Part shown: positions 48,102 through 57,916 of the stretch, piece by piece
Layout: each line of letters starts with the position of its first letter
Numbering within the stretch: position 1 is the first letter of the stretch
Position numbers and translations under genes: made by a program
The notes under the pieces: generated by a model
What the model saw: only the letters and a program-made list of their open reading frames with translations
The model's database searches: none
Told to the model about the DNA's origin: nothing
DNA from: Candidatus Zixiibacteriota bacterium
GTDB taxonomy: Bacteria; Zixibacteria; MSB-5A5; GN15; FEB-12
NCBI GenBank assembly: GCA_040752815.1
Contig: JBFMGC010000012.1
Coordinates: 1-64,000 of the forward strand
Direction of reading: 5' to 3'
DNA: 64,000 bases

Positions 48102-49433
48102 ATGAAGAAGAAGAAAGTCTGGATCATCATCGGCGTGGTCGTGATAGTCGCCGTGTTCGCGTATATCACGCTTACGTCGGACAGCCGCAAGACGATCAAT
48201 GTCAATGCGGCCACGGTGGCCAAGCAGAACCTGATTGAGAAGGTCTCCGCGTCGGGCCGAATCCAGCCGCAGACCAAGGTTGACATAACGTCCGAGATCA
48301 GCGGCGAAATAATCGCCCTGAGGGTAACCGAGGGTCAGCCGGTGCGCGCGGGCCAGCTTTTGATCGTGATGGACACGATTCAGATCCAGGCCGACGTTCA
48401 CCAGGCACGGTATTCACTCGACGGCGCCCGCGCCAGTCTTGACGGAGCACGAGCGTCATTCAAACAGTCGGAGGAGGAGTACCAACGCCGGCAGAGACTG
48501 TTCGAACAGAAGCTGGCTTCCGAGACGGAACTCAACACGTCCCACTATGCTTATTTGAACGCCAGGGCTACGGTCGAGATGTGGGAGGCGCAGGTCAACG
48601 GCGCGCAGGCCGCCTACGACAAGCAGCTCGATCGCCTTCGCAAGGCCAAGATCGTCTCGCCGATGGACGGCGTAGTCACGTTCCTTGACTGCGAAGTAGG
48701 CGAGATAGCCGCCGGCCAGACCGCGTTCACTCAGGGCAAAACCCTGATGACCATATCGGATATGAGCCTGTTCGAAGTCGAGGTCGAAGTCGATGAAACC
48801 GAGGTCAACAAGATTGATCTGAATCAGTATACCGAGATCGAAGTCGATGCTTTTCCGGATACATCGTTCGTCGGCAAAGTTATCGAAATCGGTAATACGG
48901 CGGTAATGGTCGGCATGGGTACGCAGGACCAGTCGACGAACTTCAAAGTGAAGGTTATCTTCACTGATGCCAACCCGCGGTTGCGTCCGGGAATGTCGGC
49001 AACGGTTGATATTACGGCCAACGAGCGCAAGGGTGTGCTGGCGGTGCCGTTTGCGGCGGTCGTGACCCGCAACTACGATCTGGATTCGCTTGAGGCCGCT
49101 CGGCAGGGTAAACGGTCGGGTGACAGCGGTGTCGGCGAAGTGCAGGCCGCCGAGAACGACAGCCTCCGTAACGTTACCGACACCACGAGCAAAGCGGAGG
49201 GGGACGAGGAGCGTAAGGACATTAAGGGTGTATTCGTGATACGCGAAGGATTGGTGCGGTTCGTTCCCATACAGACCGGTATTGCCGGTCAGAAAGATAT
49301 CGAGATTACTGAGGGTCTGATGGAAAACGACTCGGTGGTCTCGGGTCCGTACAGTGTGCTTCGGACGCTCAAGGACGGCGAATACGTTGAAATCATCAAA
49401 GGCGACGGTGCAAAGCAGGAATCCGGGTCATGA
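48102..49433 (+). CDS. Periplasmic adaptor of a MacA/HlyD-type efflux system
   Basis: About 443 residues. An N-terminal membrane anchor ([17 protein letters not shown]) is followed by the lipoyl-like half [21 protein letters not shown] (shortened here), an alpha-helical hairpin (about 105-185) and the second lipoyl half ([19 protein letters not shown]). Beta-barrel and membrane-proximal domains complete it. It bridges the ABC permease to the TolC-like protein. The ATG at 48102 is chosen because the GTG at 48090 overlaps the likely ribosome site. A low-complexity, charged insert ([23 protein letters not shown], abbreviated) lies near residue 350. It overlaps the next gene by 4 bases (ATGA). 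Confidence 0.92.
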   Translation: MKKKKVWIIIGVVVIVAVFAYITLTSDSRKTINVNAATVAKQNLIEKVSASGRIQPQTKVDITSEISGEIIALRVTEGQPVRAGQLLIVMDTIQIQADVHQARYSLDGARASLDGARASFKQSEEEYQRRQRLFEQKLASETELNTSHYAYLNARATVEMWEAQVNGAQAAYDKQLDRLRKAKIVSPMDGVVTFLDCEVGEIAAGQTAFTQGKTLMTISDMSLFEVEVEVDETEVNKIDLNQYTEIEVDAFPDTSFVGKVIEIGNTAVMVGMGTQDQSTNFKVKVIFTDANPRLRPGMSATVDITANERKGVLAVPFAAVVTRNYDLDSLEAARQGKRSGDSGVGEVQAAENDSLRNVTDTTSKAEGDEERKDIKGVFVIREGLVRFVPIQTGIAGQKDIEITEGLMENDSVVSGPYSVLRTLKDGEYVEIIKGDGAKQESGS

Positions 49434-50137
49434 CGCTCATAGAAACCGACAATCTGTGGAAGACTTACGTTATGGGTGCGGAGCGGGTTCACGCGCTGCG
49501 CTCGGTGTCGATGACCATCGAGAAAGGCGAGTACGTGGCAATTATGGGGCCGTCAGGCTCGGGCAAATCCACCCTGATGAACCTGATCGGCTGCCTCGAT
49601 ACACCCACCCAGGGGGAATACTGGCTGAACAACAAGCGGGTGCGGGAGATGAACGATAACGAACTGGCTAATATCCGAAACCGGGAAATCGGCTTCGTCT
49701 TTCAGACGTTCAATCTGTTGCCGAGGGCCACCGCACTCCACAACGTTGAGCTCCCGCTAATCTACAACGGTACGCCCAAGGCTGAGCGCGTGCGGATGGC
49801 GCGTACCGCGCTGGAAAAGGTCGAATTAGGCGACCGAGTGATGCATAAGCCGAACGAGCTCTCCGGCGGCCAGCGGCAGCGTGTGGCGGTGGCTCGGGCG
49901 CTGGTGAATAACCCGTCGATCATCCTCGCCGATGAACCTACCGGCAATCTTGACAGCAAGACGTCCGAAGAGATCATGAAGCTTTTTGACACACTACACG
50001 GCCAGGGGAACACGATCATAACCGTGACCCACGAGGCCTCGGTGGCCAGGCACGCTCGTCGGGTGCTGTCGATTCTCGACGGCAAGATCGCCAGCGACGT
50101 TGCCGTCACCGATCAGGAACGTCAGGAAGTGCACTAA
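49430..50137 (+). CDS. MacB/LolD-type ABC transporter ATP-binding protein
   Basis: 235 residues. Walker [10 protein letters not shown] (about 40-48), Q-loop region [11 protein letters not shown], signature [15 protein letters not shown], Walker [12 protein letters not shown], and an H-loop in TVTHEAS. The ENLI-like EGEYWLNN insert and the GNLD ending mark the MacB/LolD/FtsE branch. It powers the three permeases downstream, or some combination of them. The start overlaps the stop of the adaptor gene, so translation is coupled. Confidence 0.95.
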   Translation: MTLIETDNLWKTYVMGAERVHALRSVSMTIEKGEYVAIMGPSGSGKSTLMNLIGCLDTPTQGEYWLNNKRVREMNDNELANIRNREIGFVFQTFNLLPRATALHNVELPLIYNGTPKAERVRMARTALEKVELGDRVMHKPNELSGGQRQRVAVARALVNNPSIILADEPTGNLDSKTSEEIMKLFDTLHGQGNTIITVTHEASVARHARRVLSILDGKIASDVAVTDQERQEVH

Positions 50138-50150
50138 GGGCTGAGCGGTT

Positions 50151-51377
50151 ATGGTCATCCTGCGCTCACTCATACGAATTGCCGGGGGCGCACTCCTGGC
50201 AAATAAACTCCGCTCGGGACTCACGTTTGTAGGGATCATCTTTGGCGTGACATCGGTGATGACTATCATGTCATTTCTTGAGGGCGCGGTGGGCGCAATC
50301 GAGGAAGCTTTCGAATCGCTGGGGCCGTCCACCTTTATGGTCGCCAAGATGATGACGGCGTTTTCGGAGGACGAGTTCCTGGAGAAAGTCAAGCGCCGAC
50401 CCATAACACTCCACATGGCCGAGATCATTGAGGAAGACTGCCAACTATGCGACAAAGTATCGCCGCGCCTCTTTGATGAGGCCCGAGTCAGCTACGGCGA
50501 CCAGAAACTGCGGAACATCACTATTATGGGCGGCACTTCGAACTTCATTGACATCGTCGATATCGAAATCGCCCAGGGGAGGTTTCACTCGGCGGAGGAT
50601 GACCGGTACAAGCGCAATGTCACATTTATCGGAGACCTACTTCGGGAGACTTTTTTCGAGGGCGTCGACCCGATCGGCAAGGTTATCCGCATCGGCGCCC
50701 AGAAATACACTGTAATCGGGGTCGCCAAGAAACGCGGCACGTTTTTCGGCGAGAGCCAGGATGACTTTGCGGTCATTCCGCTCTCTACTCATATCCGACA
50801 GTTCGGCGAACCGCATCGCCGGGGGACTTTCCTTACGATCAAAGCCGTTTCCGTGGAAAAGCTTGAGGAGGCGATGGATGAGGTTCGCCTTATCCTGCGG
50901 ACTCACCGGAAAGTGCCGTATGACCAGCCGGACGACTTCGATATGGAGACCGCCGCGAGCATTCTTGAGCGCTTCAATCAGTTTACTCTTATGTTTCGCC
51001 TTGTGTTTATAGGTATCTCCGGGATCTCGCTGGTGATCGGCGGGATCGTGGTTATGAACATCATGATGGTTTCGGTGACCGAGCGAACACGGGAGATCGG
51101 CATCCGCAAATCGATCGGCGCCAAGCAAAGGCACATCCTGCTCCAGTTCCTGTTTGAGTCGGTTATGTTGACCATGTCCGGCGGAGCGGTCGGTGTTGGG
51201 CTGGGCTATATTATCGCAAACATCCTCGCGGGACAGGCGGAGGTCGATATCAGTCCGTCGGCGCTGGCCATCTGGGCGGGGCTGGGCGTGTCAACCGGGA
51301 TCGGCCTCATTTTCGGCATCTACCCGGCCATGAAAGCGGCTCGGCTCGATCCGATTAAGGCCCTGAGCTACGAGTAG
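50151..51377 (+). CDS. MacB-type ABC permease, first copy (divergent)
   Basis: 408 residues of the FtsX/MacB permease family: one N-terminal membrane helix (LRSGLTFVGIIFGVTSVMTIMSF), a periplasmic MacB_PCD domain, and three C-terminal helices (LMFRLVFIGISGISLVIGGIVVMNIM, then LQFLFESVMLTMSGGAVG and IGLIFGIYPAMKA). The MSVTERTREIGIRKSIGAK cytoplasmic loop is typical. It is clearly more divergent from the two following permeases than they are from each other, so it may be the partner in a heteromeric transporter. It follows the ATPase by 13 bases. Confidence 0.93.
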   Translation: MVILRSLIRIAGGALLANKLRSGLTFVGIIFGVTSVMTIMSFLEGAVGAIEEAFESLGPSTFMVAKMMTAFSEDEFLEKVKRRPITLHMAEIIEEDCQLCDKVSPRLFDEARVSYGDQKLRNITIMGGTSNFIDIVDIEIAQGRFHSAEDDRYKRNVTFIGDLLRETFFEGVDPIGKVIRIGAQKYTVIGVAKKRGTFFGESQDDFAVIPLSTHIRQFGEPHRRGTFLTIKAVSVEKLEEAMDEVRLILRTHRKVPYDQPDDFDMETAASILERFNQFTLMFRLVFIGISGISLVIGGIVVMNIMMVSVTERTREIGIRKSIGAKQRHILLQFLFESVMLTMSGGAVGVGLGYIIANILAGQAEVDISPSALAIWAGLGVSTGIGLIFGIYPAMKAARLDPIKALSYE

Positions 51378-51388
51378 AGGGCAATGCA

Positions 51389-52639
51389 GTGCTGCTGTCA
51401 CCGGTCGAGATAAGAGACGCCGTAATGATGGCGTTCGCATCAGTCAAGGCGAACAAATTCCGCTCGTTTCTAACGATTTTGGGGGTTTTGGTCGGAGTTG
51501 GGGCTGTAGTTTCCATGGCCTCGGTGATCGACGGCCTGAACCTCGCCGCCGACGAAGAAATCGATCGCATCGGATCCAACATCATCATGGTGCACAAGTT
51601 CGGACACAATGTCGATTTCGACGATCTGTCCGATGAGGAACGTAACCGCCCGCCTATCACCGAAGGAGAGGCCCGTGCCATACTGGAGAATTGTCCCACG
51701 GTCACTGGTGTCGCACCACACAACTATTACTTTCGGCCGGGCGGAAACGAAGCGAAGTACAAGAATCGCAAGTACACCAGTTTGAACTTCAACGGCACCT
51801 GGCCCGATTTTGTGCGCGTGCGCACGAAAGACATGTCGTCCGGCCGGTTCATCGTGGAAAACGACCTGCAATTCCGCCGCATGGTCTGTGTGATCGGCTC
51901 CGAGGTCGCGGAAGGGCTATTCTCTGATGAGGAGCCGGTCGGCAGAATGATCAGGGTGAACGGCGACGAGTTTGAGGTAGTGGGAGTATTCAAAAAAGTC
52001 GAATCCAATTTCGGCAACTCCTTCGAAAACAAACTGGTGAGCATACCGCTGACCACGTTTTCCAAGCTTGTTCCGTGGGAAAAGGAGTTGTCACTTGACG
52101 TCTCCGCGCGGTCTTATCAGGAGATCGAAAAAGCCAAGGAAGAAATAATCGCCGCGTTGAGGATCTATCGCAAGGTGCCGTTTGATAAGCCGAACAACTT
52201 CGCGCTTCTGACCCAGGACCAGTTCAAGGAGCAGGCCGAGCAGATCACCGATGTGATCTATATTGTAATGATCGTCATCACGTCGGTCGGCCTGATGGTC
52301 GGCGGTATCGGAGTGATGAATATCATGCTCGTGTCGGTTACGGAGCGAACGCGTGAAATCGGCGTGCGCAAAGCGATCGGCGCCAAGAAGTCGAATATCA
52401 TCCTTCAGTTCCTGACCGAGGCGATGTCGCTCTCTGGTTTCGGCGGTGTGATCGGGGTGATAGTGGGCGTGATTCTCGGGTTAGTTCTAAACAACGCGTT
52501 CGGTTTCCCCACGACACTGCCGTTTACCTGGGTCGTGATCGGTTTTGTCGTATCAGTGTCAGTAGGTCTGGCGTCGGGTGTGTATCCGGCTGTCAAGGCG
52601 GCGCGCCTTGATCCGATCGAAGCCTTGCGCTATGAATGA
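51389..52639 (+). CDS. MacB-type ABC permease, second copy
   Basis: 416 residues of the same architecture as its neighbours. It is a close paralogue of the following gene: both begin LLSP-EIRDAV, share KANKFRSFLTILGV and LTEAMSLSG, and have equal length. The start is a GTG, 11 bases after the previous stop. The pair looks like a recent tandem duplication. One copy might pair with the first permease, or the two may make homodimers with different cargo. Confidence 0.92.
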   Translation: MLLSPVEIRDAVMMAFASVKANKFRSFLTILGVLVGVGAVVSMASVIDGLNLAADEEIDRIGSNIIMVHKFGHNVDFDDLSDEERNRPPITEGEARAILENCPTVTGVAPHNYYFRPGGNEAKYKNRKYTSLNFNGTWPDFVRVRTKDMSSGRFIVENDLQFRRMVCVIGSEVAEGLFSDEEPVGRMIRVNGDEFEVVGVFKKVESNFGNSFENKLVSIPLTTFSKLVPWEKELSLDVSARSYQEIEKAKEEIIAALRIYRKVPFDKPNNFALLTQDQFKEQAEQITDVIYIVMIVITSVGLMVGGIGVMNIMLVSVTERTREIGVRKAIGAKKSNIILQFLTEAMSLSGFGGVIGVIVGVILGLVLNNAFGFPTTLPFTWVVIGFVVSVSVGLASGVYPAVKAARLDPIEALRYE

Positions 52640-52678
52640 AGTCCGACGCGACTGTTTGCACATGTTGGTTATTCGGTA

Positions 52679-53929
52679 ATGCTTCTCTCTCCCGCAGAAA
52701 TACGCGACGCCGTCAATATGGCGCTGGCGTCCGTACGGGCCAACAAGTTTCGATCGTTCCTGACAATCCTTGGCGTGATGGTCGGGGTGGGAGCGGTGAT
52801 TTCGATGGCCTCGGTGGTCAACGGTCTGAACCTGGCGGCCGAGGCCGAGATCGACATGATGGGCTCCAATGTCATCATGGTCGAGCGTTTTGGGCCCGGG
52901 GTGGATTACGATGACCTCACCGAGGAGGAGCGCAGCAGGCCGTACCCGACTGAGGAAGAGGCCGAAGTAATTCTGGCCAATTGCCCGTCGGTGGACGGCG
53001 TGGCGCCGCAGAATCACTGGTTTTTTGACGGCGGCAACGATCTCAAGTACAAGAACCGCAAGTTCTCGAATGCTACGTTCAACGGCACCTGGCCTGATTT
53101 GATTAAGGTTCGCGATATAGATATGCGGTCCGGTCGGTTCATCAGCGAGACCGATATCCAATTCCGCACCGAAGTCTGCGTGATCGGCACGGAAATCGAG
53201 AAAGTCCTGTTTGAAGGGGAGAATGCGCTCGGAAAGTTTGTCCGCTTGAAGAACCGCGAGTTCGAGGTGGTCGGTGTCTACGAAGAGGCCGAATCTAATT
53301 TCGGTAACGACTACTGGAATCGGCTGATCAGCATTCCGCTCAGCACCTACGCCAAGTGGCTGCCGTTTGACAAGGCGCTGACCCTTGAGGTGCGGGCGGT
53401 AACGCGCGCGAAGATTCCCCAGGCGATGGAGGAAATCATACAGGCCCTCCGTATACACCGCCGCGTCCCGTTCGGCAACCCCAACAACTTCCATCTCTCC
53501 ACGCAGGAACAGTTCAAAGAGCAGGCGGAACAGATAACGGATGTCATCTATGTCATCATGATCGTGATTACCTCGGTCGGCCTGCTGGTCGGGGGTATCG
53601 GGGTAATGAACATAATGCTCGTCTCCGTCACGGAACGCACCCGCGAAATCGGTGTCCGCAAGGCAATCGGCGCCAAGCGATCCAACATCCTGCTACAGTT
53701 TTTGACCGAGGCGATGTCCCTTTCCGGTCTTGGTGGTGTAGTCGGGGTGGTGGTGGGGGTCGCTCTTGGACTGATCTTGAACAATTCCTTCGGTTTCCCC
53801 GTCACTCTGCCAATATTCTGGATCGTCGTCGGATTTGTGGTGTCGGTGTCGGTCGGACTCGTGTCGGGAGTTTATCCCGCTTTCAAGGCGGCGCGCCTCG
53901 ATCCGATAGAGGCTCTCCGGTACGAGTGA
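52679..53929 (+). CDS. MacB-type ABC permease, third copy (tandem paralogue)
   Basis: 416 residues, the same length as the preceding permease and visibly similar throughout (LLSPAEIRDAVNMALAS, MASVVNGLNLAAEAEID, ITDVIYVIMIVITSVGLLVGG, TERTREIGVRKAIGAKRSN). It is the last gene of the six-gene exporter cluster. About 40 bases separate it from the second copy, and the ribosome site is weak. Its periplasmic domain is where sequence differs most from the paralogue. Confidence 0.92.
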   Translation: MLLSPAEIRDAVNMALASVRANKFRSFLTILGVMVGVGAVISMASVVNGLNLAAEAEIDMMGSNVIMVERFGPGVDYDDLTEEERSRPYPTEEEAEVILANCPSVDGVAPQNHWFFDGGNDLKYKNRKFSNATFNGTWPDLIKVRDIDMRSGRFISETDIQFRTEVCVIGTEIEKVLFEGENALGKFVRLKNREFEVVGVYEEAESNFGNDYWNRLISIPLSTYAKWLPFDKALTLEVRAVTRAKIPQAMEEIIQALRIHRRVPFGNPNNFHLSTQEQFKEQAEQITDVIYVIMIVITSVGLLVGGIGVMNIMLVSVTERTREIGVRKAIGAKRSNILLQFLTEAMSLSGLGGVVGVVVGVALGLILNNSFGFPVTLPIFWIVVGFVVSVSVGLVSGVYPAFKAARLDPIEALRYE

Positions 53930-54128
53930 TTCCGAACCGGGGTAGCGTAGAAAAAATTGCTCGCGCCACGTGCTGTCGGGTGACCCTGCCCGGCGGACCT
54001 GACCCTGCGACGGTCGGCCATCTTGCGGAAGGGCATGACTCCATCCGCGGTCAGTGTTTTTGATTATTGCCCGCGATTCCCGACGCCCTTAGATTGGAAC
54101 GAGCCAACCCGCAAGGGGTTATGAAAGT

Positions 54129-55466
54129 ATGGTAAGAAACCTGACCGTGCGAACTACCGTGGCCGCGATGGCGTTGTTTCTGCTGGTGCCCTCGGTTGTG
54201 GCGCAGTTCGGCTATCCCGAGGGGAAAATTGAAACTTTTGACGATCACCTGCTTGCCGACTACGCTTATTTCAAGACCGATGACCCGGACCTGGTCCGCC
54301 TGGAAATCTACTACCAAATCCACCATCGCGGACTGACATTCTCTCTCAGCGGCGAGAACTACACCGCGCGCTACGAGCTTACGGTCACGGTGACGGGCAA
54401 GGACGGGCGGCAGATTCAGTCGTTCACCCGCGACCGGCAGATTGTCCTGGGCGCCGACGAGGAAGCGCGCACCAGGATTGACTTCCGCACTAGCCAGATC
54501 AATATTGATCTGGCGCCGGGCAAGTACCAGGTCAGTTTCGAGATGAAAGACCAGACCTCCGGACGCCAGAGTCACCGGGAGATGGATGTGGATTTAAACT
54601 CGTTGATCGGCAAGCCGCCGCAAATATCGGAAATCGAATTCGCCCAGGCGTTCCAGCAGGGAAACGGGCAGGAGAGCGTTTTTTCCAAGGGTGACATCCT
54701 GGTCGTGCCGTCGGTGCACCGCACCTTCGGAGCGGTAGCCGGTGACCGAATCGCGTACTACTTCGAGGTGTATCCCGGCGACGAGGACTCCGAGAAGGTG
54801 GTTTTGGAGACCAAGGTACGGCACTATCGCCGAGGAATGGTTTACCGCGACACTCTGCATCTTTCTATAGGCCGCGAGCCGGAACGGCAGCTTCGGGAGA
54901 TATCGCTCGACCGGATGCTTCCGGGCGAGTATGAACTGGTCATATCGTTGCTCGGCCGGCGTAATAAGAAGCTGGCTGCCAGGGATCAGATGTTTCGCAT
55001 CGCCTGGACACAGGATGGGATGATCCGCAACGACTGGAAAGCGGTGGTGCGGCAGCTCGAGCTGTTTGCGGAGGATGTTGATGTCGGCGACATGGAAAAG
55101 CTGGAAACTGTGGAAGAACGGATAAAGGCCTTCGACCAGTTCTGGCTGGAGCGTGACCCCACCGATGGCACGCCCGAAAACGAAGCGAAAACGGCCTTTT
55201 ACTATCGCGTGCGAATTGCCAACGAACGGTTCGGTGTCATGCAGCGCGAGGGCTGGCGGACCGACCGGGGCCGCATATACATCCAGTACGGAGAGCCGGA
55301 TTATCTCGTCAACGAGCCCTTCTCGCCTGACCGTCGTCCCTATCAGGTATGGTACTACACGAGCATCTCGCCCAATAGGCGTTTCTTGTTCATAGATGAA
55401 AACGAGGATGGAGACTACCGCCTGCAGTATCCGTACGACGGGCTCGGCACGACAGTCGGATTCTAA
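54129..55466 (+). CDS. GWxTD-domain exported protein, first copy
   Basis: 445 residues. A signal peptide is visible (AAMALFLLVPSVVAQ). The body is rich in beta-strands with no further named family. Near residue 378 it carries the GWxTD signature as GWRTDRGRIYIQYGEPD, which defines the GWxTD domain, widespread in FCB and Acidobacteria-like genomes; its function is unknown. An upstream stretch includes AVVRQLELFAEDVDVGDMEKLE and VEERIKAFDQFWLERDPT, typical of the conserved linker before the motif. A second GWxTD gene follows 18 bases after. Confidence 0.85.
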   Translation: MVRNLTVRTTVAAMALFLLVPSVVAQFGYPEGKIETFDDHLLADYAYFKTDDPDLVRLEIYYQIHHRGLTFSLSGENYTARYELTVTVTGKDGRQIQSFTRDRQIVLGADEEARTRIDFRTSQINIDLAPGKYQVSFEMKDQTSGRQSHREMDVDLNSLIGKPPQISEIEFAQAFQQGNGQESVFSKGDILVVPSVHRTFGAVAGDRIAYYFEVYPGDEDSEKVVLETKVRHYRRGMVYRDTLHLSIGREPERQLREISLDRMLPGEYELVISLLGRRNKKLAARDQMFRIAWTQDGMIRNDWKAVVRQLELFAEDVDVGDMEKLETVEERIKAFDQFWLERDPTDGTPENEAKTAFYYRVRIANERFGVMQREGWRTDRGRIYIQYGEPDYLVNEPFSPDRRPYQVWYYTSISPNRRFLFIDENEDGDYRLQYPYDGLGTTVGF

Positions 55467-55484
55467 TCAGGCGGTTACACGATT

Positions 55485-56918
55485 ATGCGCGTAACTCTGC
55501 GTAAACCGACAGTATGGATAATGCTGACCACTCTTGTCATTGCGGCCGGAGCCGCTCAGGCTCAGCCCGGCCGACGGCCCCTCACGGTGAGGGGAAGTAC
55601 GGTTGTTTTCAACCGGCCGGAATTTGACTCGTTGGTCCTGCTGGAATTTCCGTTCGTGCTGAATCGCAGCGAATATTCTTTCTACCGGCCTGATAGCCTG
55701 GCGGGTGGGCCGCTCTATGCCCGCATCTTTGCACAAATCAATTTGTATGGTGTCGACGGTCTTCCCCTGGACTCCGCCAATACCTACTTTTCGGCGGCGG
55801 TGAGCGATTCATCCGAAGCCTCTAAGGCTGATTATAGTCTATTCAACAGCTTAGTGCTGGTGGTCCAACCGGGGATCTACTCCGCGCGGCTGAGCGTGAT
55901 CGATGCGGTCAGTAAGCGGGAGGGGGAGCACTTTATTGACCGGATCAACGTCGAGCCGCCGGTGAAAGACCGCCTCTCGCTTGGAGGTAAGTGTCTCGCT
56001 TTTCAGATTTCGTATGTCGGCCAGTCTCCCGCCATGGGCATCGGCGTGCCCAGGAACGGCTACGAGGTTCGGACTAACCCGGTTGCTGCATACTCGACTC
56101 GTGACTCGGTGGCCTTCGTCTATGCCGAGCTGTACAATCTGAGGTATGATTCACTGGCGCCCTCAAGTTTCGAGACCGCTCTGAGCGTAACTGATGCCGC
56201 CGGCAGCACCGTGCTGCCCCCGTCCGGAAAGTCTCGGCGCAAGCCGGGTAGGTCGGCGGTGTTGGCTGAGTCGTTCGAGATTAAGGGCTGGGCTCCCGGT
56301 TCGTACACGCTTCAGGTAAGTGCAGCGGATCGTACCGCCGGGCAGGAGGTCAGCAGCGAGATTCCGTTTGCGATTGTGGCTCCCGCACCCGCGCCGGCGC
56401 AGGGTTCCGGCGGAAACGGGACGGACCCGGTCGGCGCTCTTGATCTTGAGACCGAACTGCGCCTGTTCTACTATGTGCTCTCGCCGGTTGAAAAGAGGGC
56501 ACTCGTGGGACTCACCGACGACGGTAAGCGGGAGTTTGCAAAGCGATTCTGGGAGGAGAGGGACCCGGACCCGACCACTCCTCTGCCTGAAAACCGGCTC
56601 GAAATGTACGAGCGATACGTATACTGCAACAATTTCTTCTCGGTCGAGGAGGGAAAGACCGACGGCTGGTATACTCAGCGGGGGCGGATCTACATGACCT
56701 ACGGCCCACCCGACAAGCTCGACGACTACTCGCACCCAACCAGCGGCCACCCGGTGCAGTTCTGGTGGTACTATGAGCTGAAGGAAGGGAAGGTGTTTGT
56801 CTTTCAGGACGAAGACGGCTTCGGCAACTTCAACCTCGTCCATTCGACTATGGAGGGTGAGATGTTCGACAAAAGGTGGGATGCCGCCCTTAAGGCCGGG
56901 GAGATTCTGGTGGAGTAG
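55485..56918 (+). CDS. GWxTD-domain exported protein, second copy
   Basis: 477 residues with a signal peptide (TTLVIAAGAAQAQ). As in the first copy, beta-rich regions lead to the C-terminal domain, where the signature reads GWYTQRGRIYMTYGPPD (the Asp of GWxTD is Gln). The preceding linker KRALVGLTDDGKREFAKRFWEERDPDP is homologous to the first copy. It probably acts with its neighbour, as part of an extracytoplasmic machine of unknown role. The next genes converge on it from the right. Confidence 0.83.
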   Translation: MRVTLRKPTVWIMLTTLVIAAGAAQAQPGRRPLTVRGSTVVFNRPEFDSLVLLEFPFVLNRSEYSFYRPDSLAGGPLYARIFAQINLYGVDGLPLDSANTYFSAAVSDSSEASKADYSLFNSLVLVVQPGIYSARLSVIDAVSKREGEHFIDRINVEPPVKDRLSLGGKCLAFQISYVGQSPAMGIGVPRNGYEVRTNPVAAYSTRDSVAFVYAELYNLRYDSLAPSSFETALSVTDAAGSTVLPPSGKSRRKPGRSAVLAESFEIKGWAPGSYTLQVSAADRTAGQEVSSEIPFAIVAPAPAPAQGSGGNGTDPVGALDLETELRLFYYVLSPVEKRALVGLTDDGKREFAKRFWEERDPDPTTPLPENRLEMYERYVYCNNFFSVEEGKTDGWYTQRGRIYMTYGPPDKLDDYSHPTSGHPVQFWWYYELKEGKVFVFQDEDGFGNFNLVHSTMEGEMFDKRWDAALKAGEILVE

Positions 56919-57028
56919 GGAGTTGTGGCTTGCATTCGGCGGTGCCGAACCGGCTCTGTCGCGTTATGTACGTCAGTCGCGGAGGGTCGCCCGACCGTGC
57001 AATAATCAAGAAGAGTCGCTGCAGGCCA

Positions 57029-57107
57029 CACTCCGAACCCGACCCGCTGAGCGAGTCGGGCCCGGAGCAGGTTCTGACGCATCAGATCTAACTTGTAAGA
57101 CGGCTTT
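57029..57107. repeat. Dispersed intergenic repeat, copy 2
   Basis: It lies in the 215-base convergent spacer between the second GWxTD gene and the DUF1573 genes. It matches 15813-15890 over about 75 bases: CACT-CGA-CCCGACCCGC-GAGCGAGTCGGG, then G-AGCA, CTGACGCA and CAGATC, and a TTGTAAGACGGCTT end. The palindromic core can form a stable hairpin in either strand. Each copy also yields a short minus-strand open frame reading LLRARLA-RVG, which I attribute to the repeat. Confidence 0.65.
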
Positions 57108-57133
57108 TGGGTACCGTCGGGAGCGAGGGACAA

Positions 57134-57886
57134 TCAGTGCGAGCTGCTCGCAGGCTGGGAGGTCTCGCCGGTCTTCGCGGCGTTCGGCTCCTTAACCGAC
57201 CGCTTCACGGGCACTGTGAACCGAATCCCCTTGTCCTTCTCGACCTCGATCGTGAAGGATTTCTCGAACGAACGCTCGAGCACCTGCGGCTTGAGCTTTA
57301 TCTCGCCGCTGGCGGTTTCACCGGGGCCGATCTTTTTCGGAAGCGTGATCTCCGCGAACTGGGGCAGATCCGCCACGAGTTTGAGCGCCAACTCCTCGTC
57401 GGCAGCATTCGTGATCGTGAACTTCATCTTATCCCGCACCTTGTCGCCGAACTGGGAGATATCCAGCTTATAGGGCTTGATGATGATCGGGTAGGTCGAG
57501 TCCGGGCGCTGAATGACATCGGCTGAAATCGACACCGTCTTATCCGGCGGGCCTTCGTTGGTAGTGATACGCGGCCGCTTGGTAACCTTCTGGTTGTAAG
57601 TCCGGGTACTAAAGATGATTTCAAGCGCAGTGCTGTCACCGACAGCAAGCTCCGATTTTTCCAACGGAGCCTTGGTGCAGCCTCAACCCGGGTTCACTTT
57701 CTCGATTTTCAGCGTGTCTGCGCCCCGATTGTAGACCCAGAAGACGTGGGTAATCTCGGAGTTTTGCGGGACATATCCAAAGTCGAACTCGGTCTCGGAC
57801 AGCTCCATCAGCGGCGCCGCCATAACCGGCGCGCTGACGAGTGCAGCCAGTCCCAAAATCAAAACCGTCAGTAGAGGTTTGGTCAT
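57134..57886 (-). CDS. DUF1573 exported protein with in-frame TGA at a conserved Cys: candidate selenoprotein
   Basis: If TGA at 57685-57683 is read through, one continuous 250-residue frame results. The first 67 residues hold a signal peptide (LTVLILGLAALVSAPVMAA) and the start of a DUF1573 domain (TEFDFGYVPQNSEITHVF). It ends KVNPG just before the TGA, then continues GCTKAPLEKSELAVGDS in the same frame. In the DUF1573 family the expected motif is CGCT, and the upstream neighbour reads KTGCGCL, so the TGA replaces the first Cys of Cys-Gly-Cys. After the TGA the domain continues (ALEIIFSTRTYNQKV, VISADVIQ) to a Ser-rich C-terminus. A hairpin follows the TGA. The alternative is a nonsense mutation or a sequencing error. 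It is 30 bases downstream of the other DUF1573 gene. The start is the ATG at 57886. Confidence 0.75.
57642..57685 (-). promoter_or_regulatory. Putative bacterial SECIS element after the in-frame TGA
   Basis: On the minus strand the TGA is followed, after 9 bases, by AAGGCTCCG, a 10-base loop TTGGAAAAAT, and CGGAGCTT: eight pairs with one bulged G. The stem can be extended outward by four more pairs across a single C-C mismatch. The apical loop starts 18 bases after the TGA and contains GG, compatible with the known bacterial SECIS range (about 16-37 bases), although the first loop base is T. A second hairpin, GCTGTC-GGT-GACAGC, starts slightly farther on and could compete. Confidence 0.5.
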
Positions 57887-57916
57887 CGCTTGATCCACTC
57901 AATATGGGTTAAGAAT

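Noticed and set aside
57632-57646. Alternative hairpin GCTGTC-GGT-GACAGC as the SECIS
   Set aside because: Its loop lies about 43 bases after the TGA, outside the usual range, and the first hairpin is better placed and longer.
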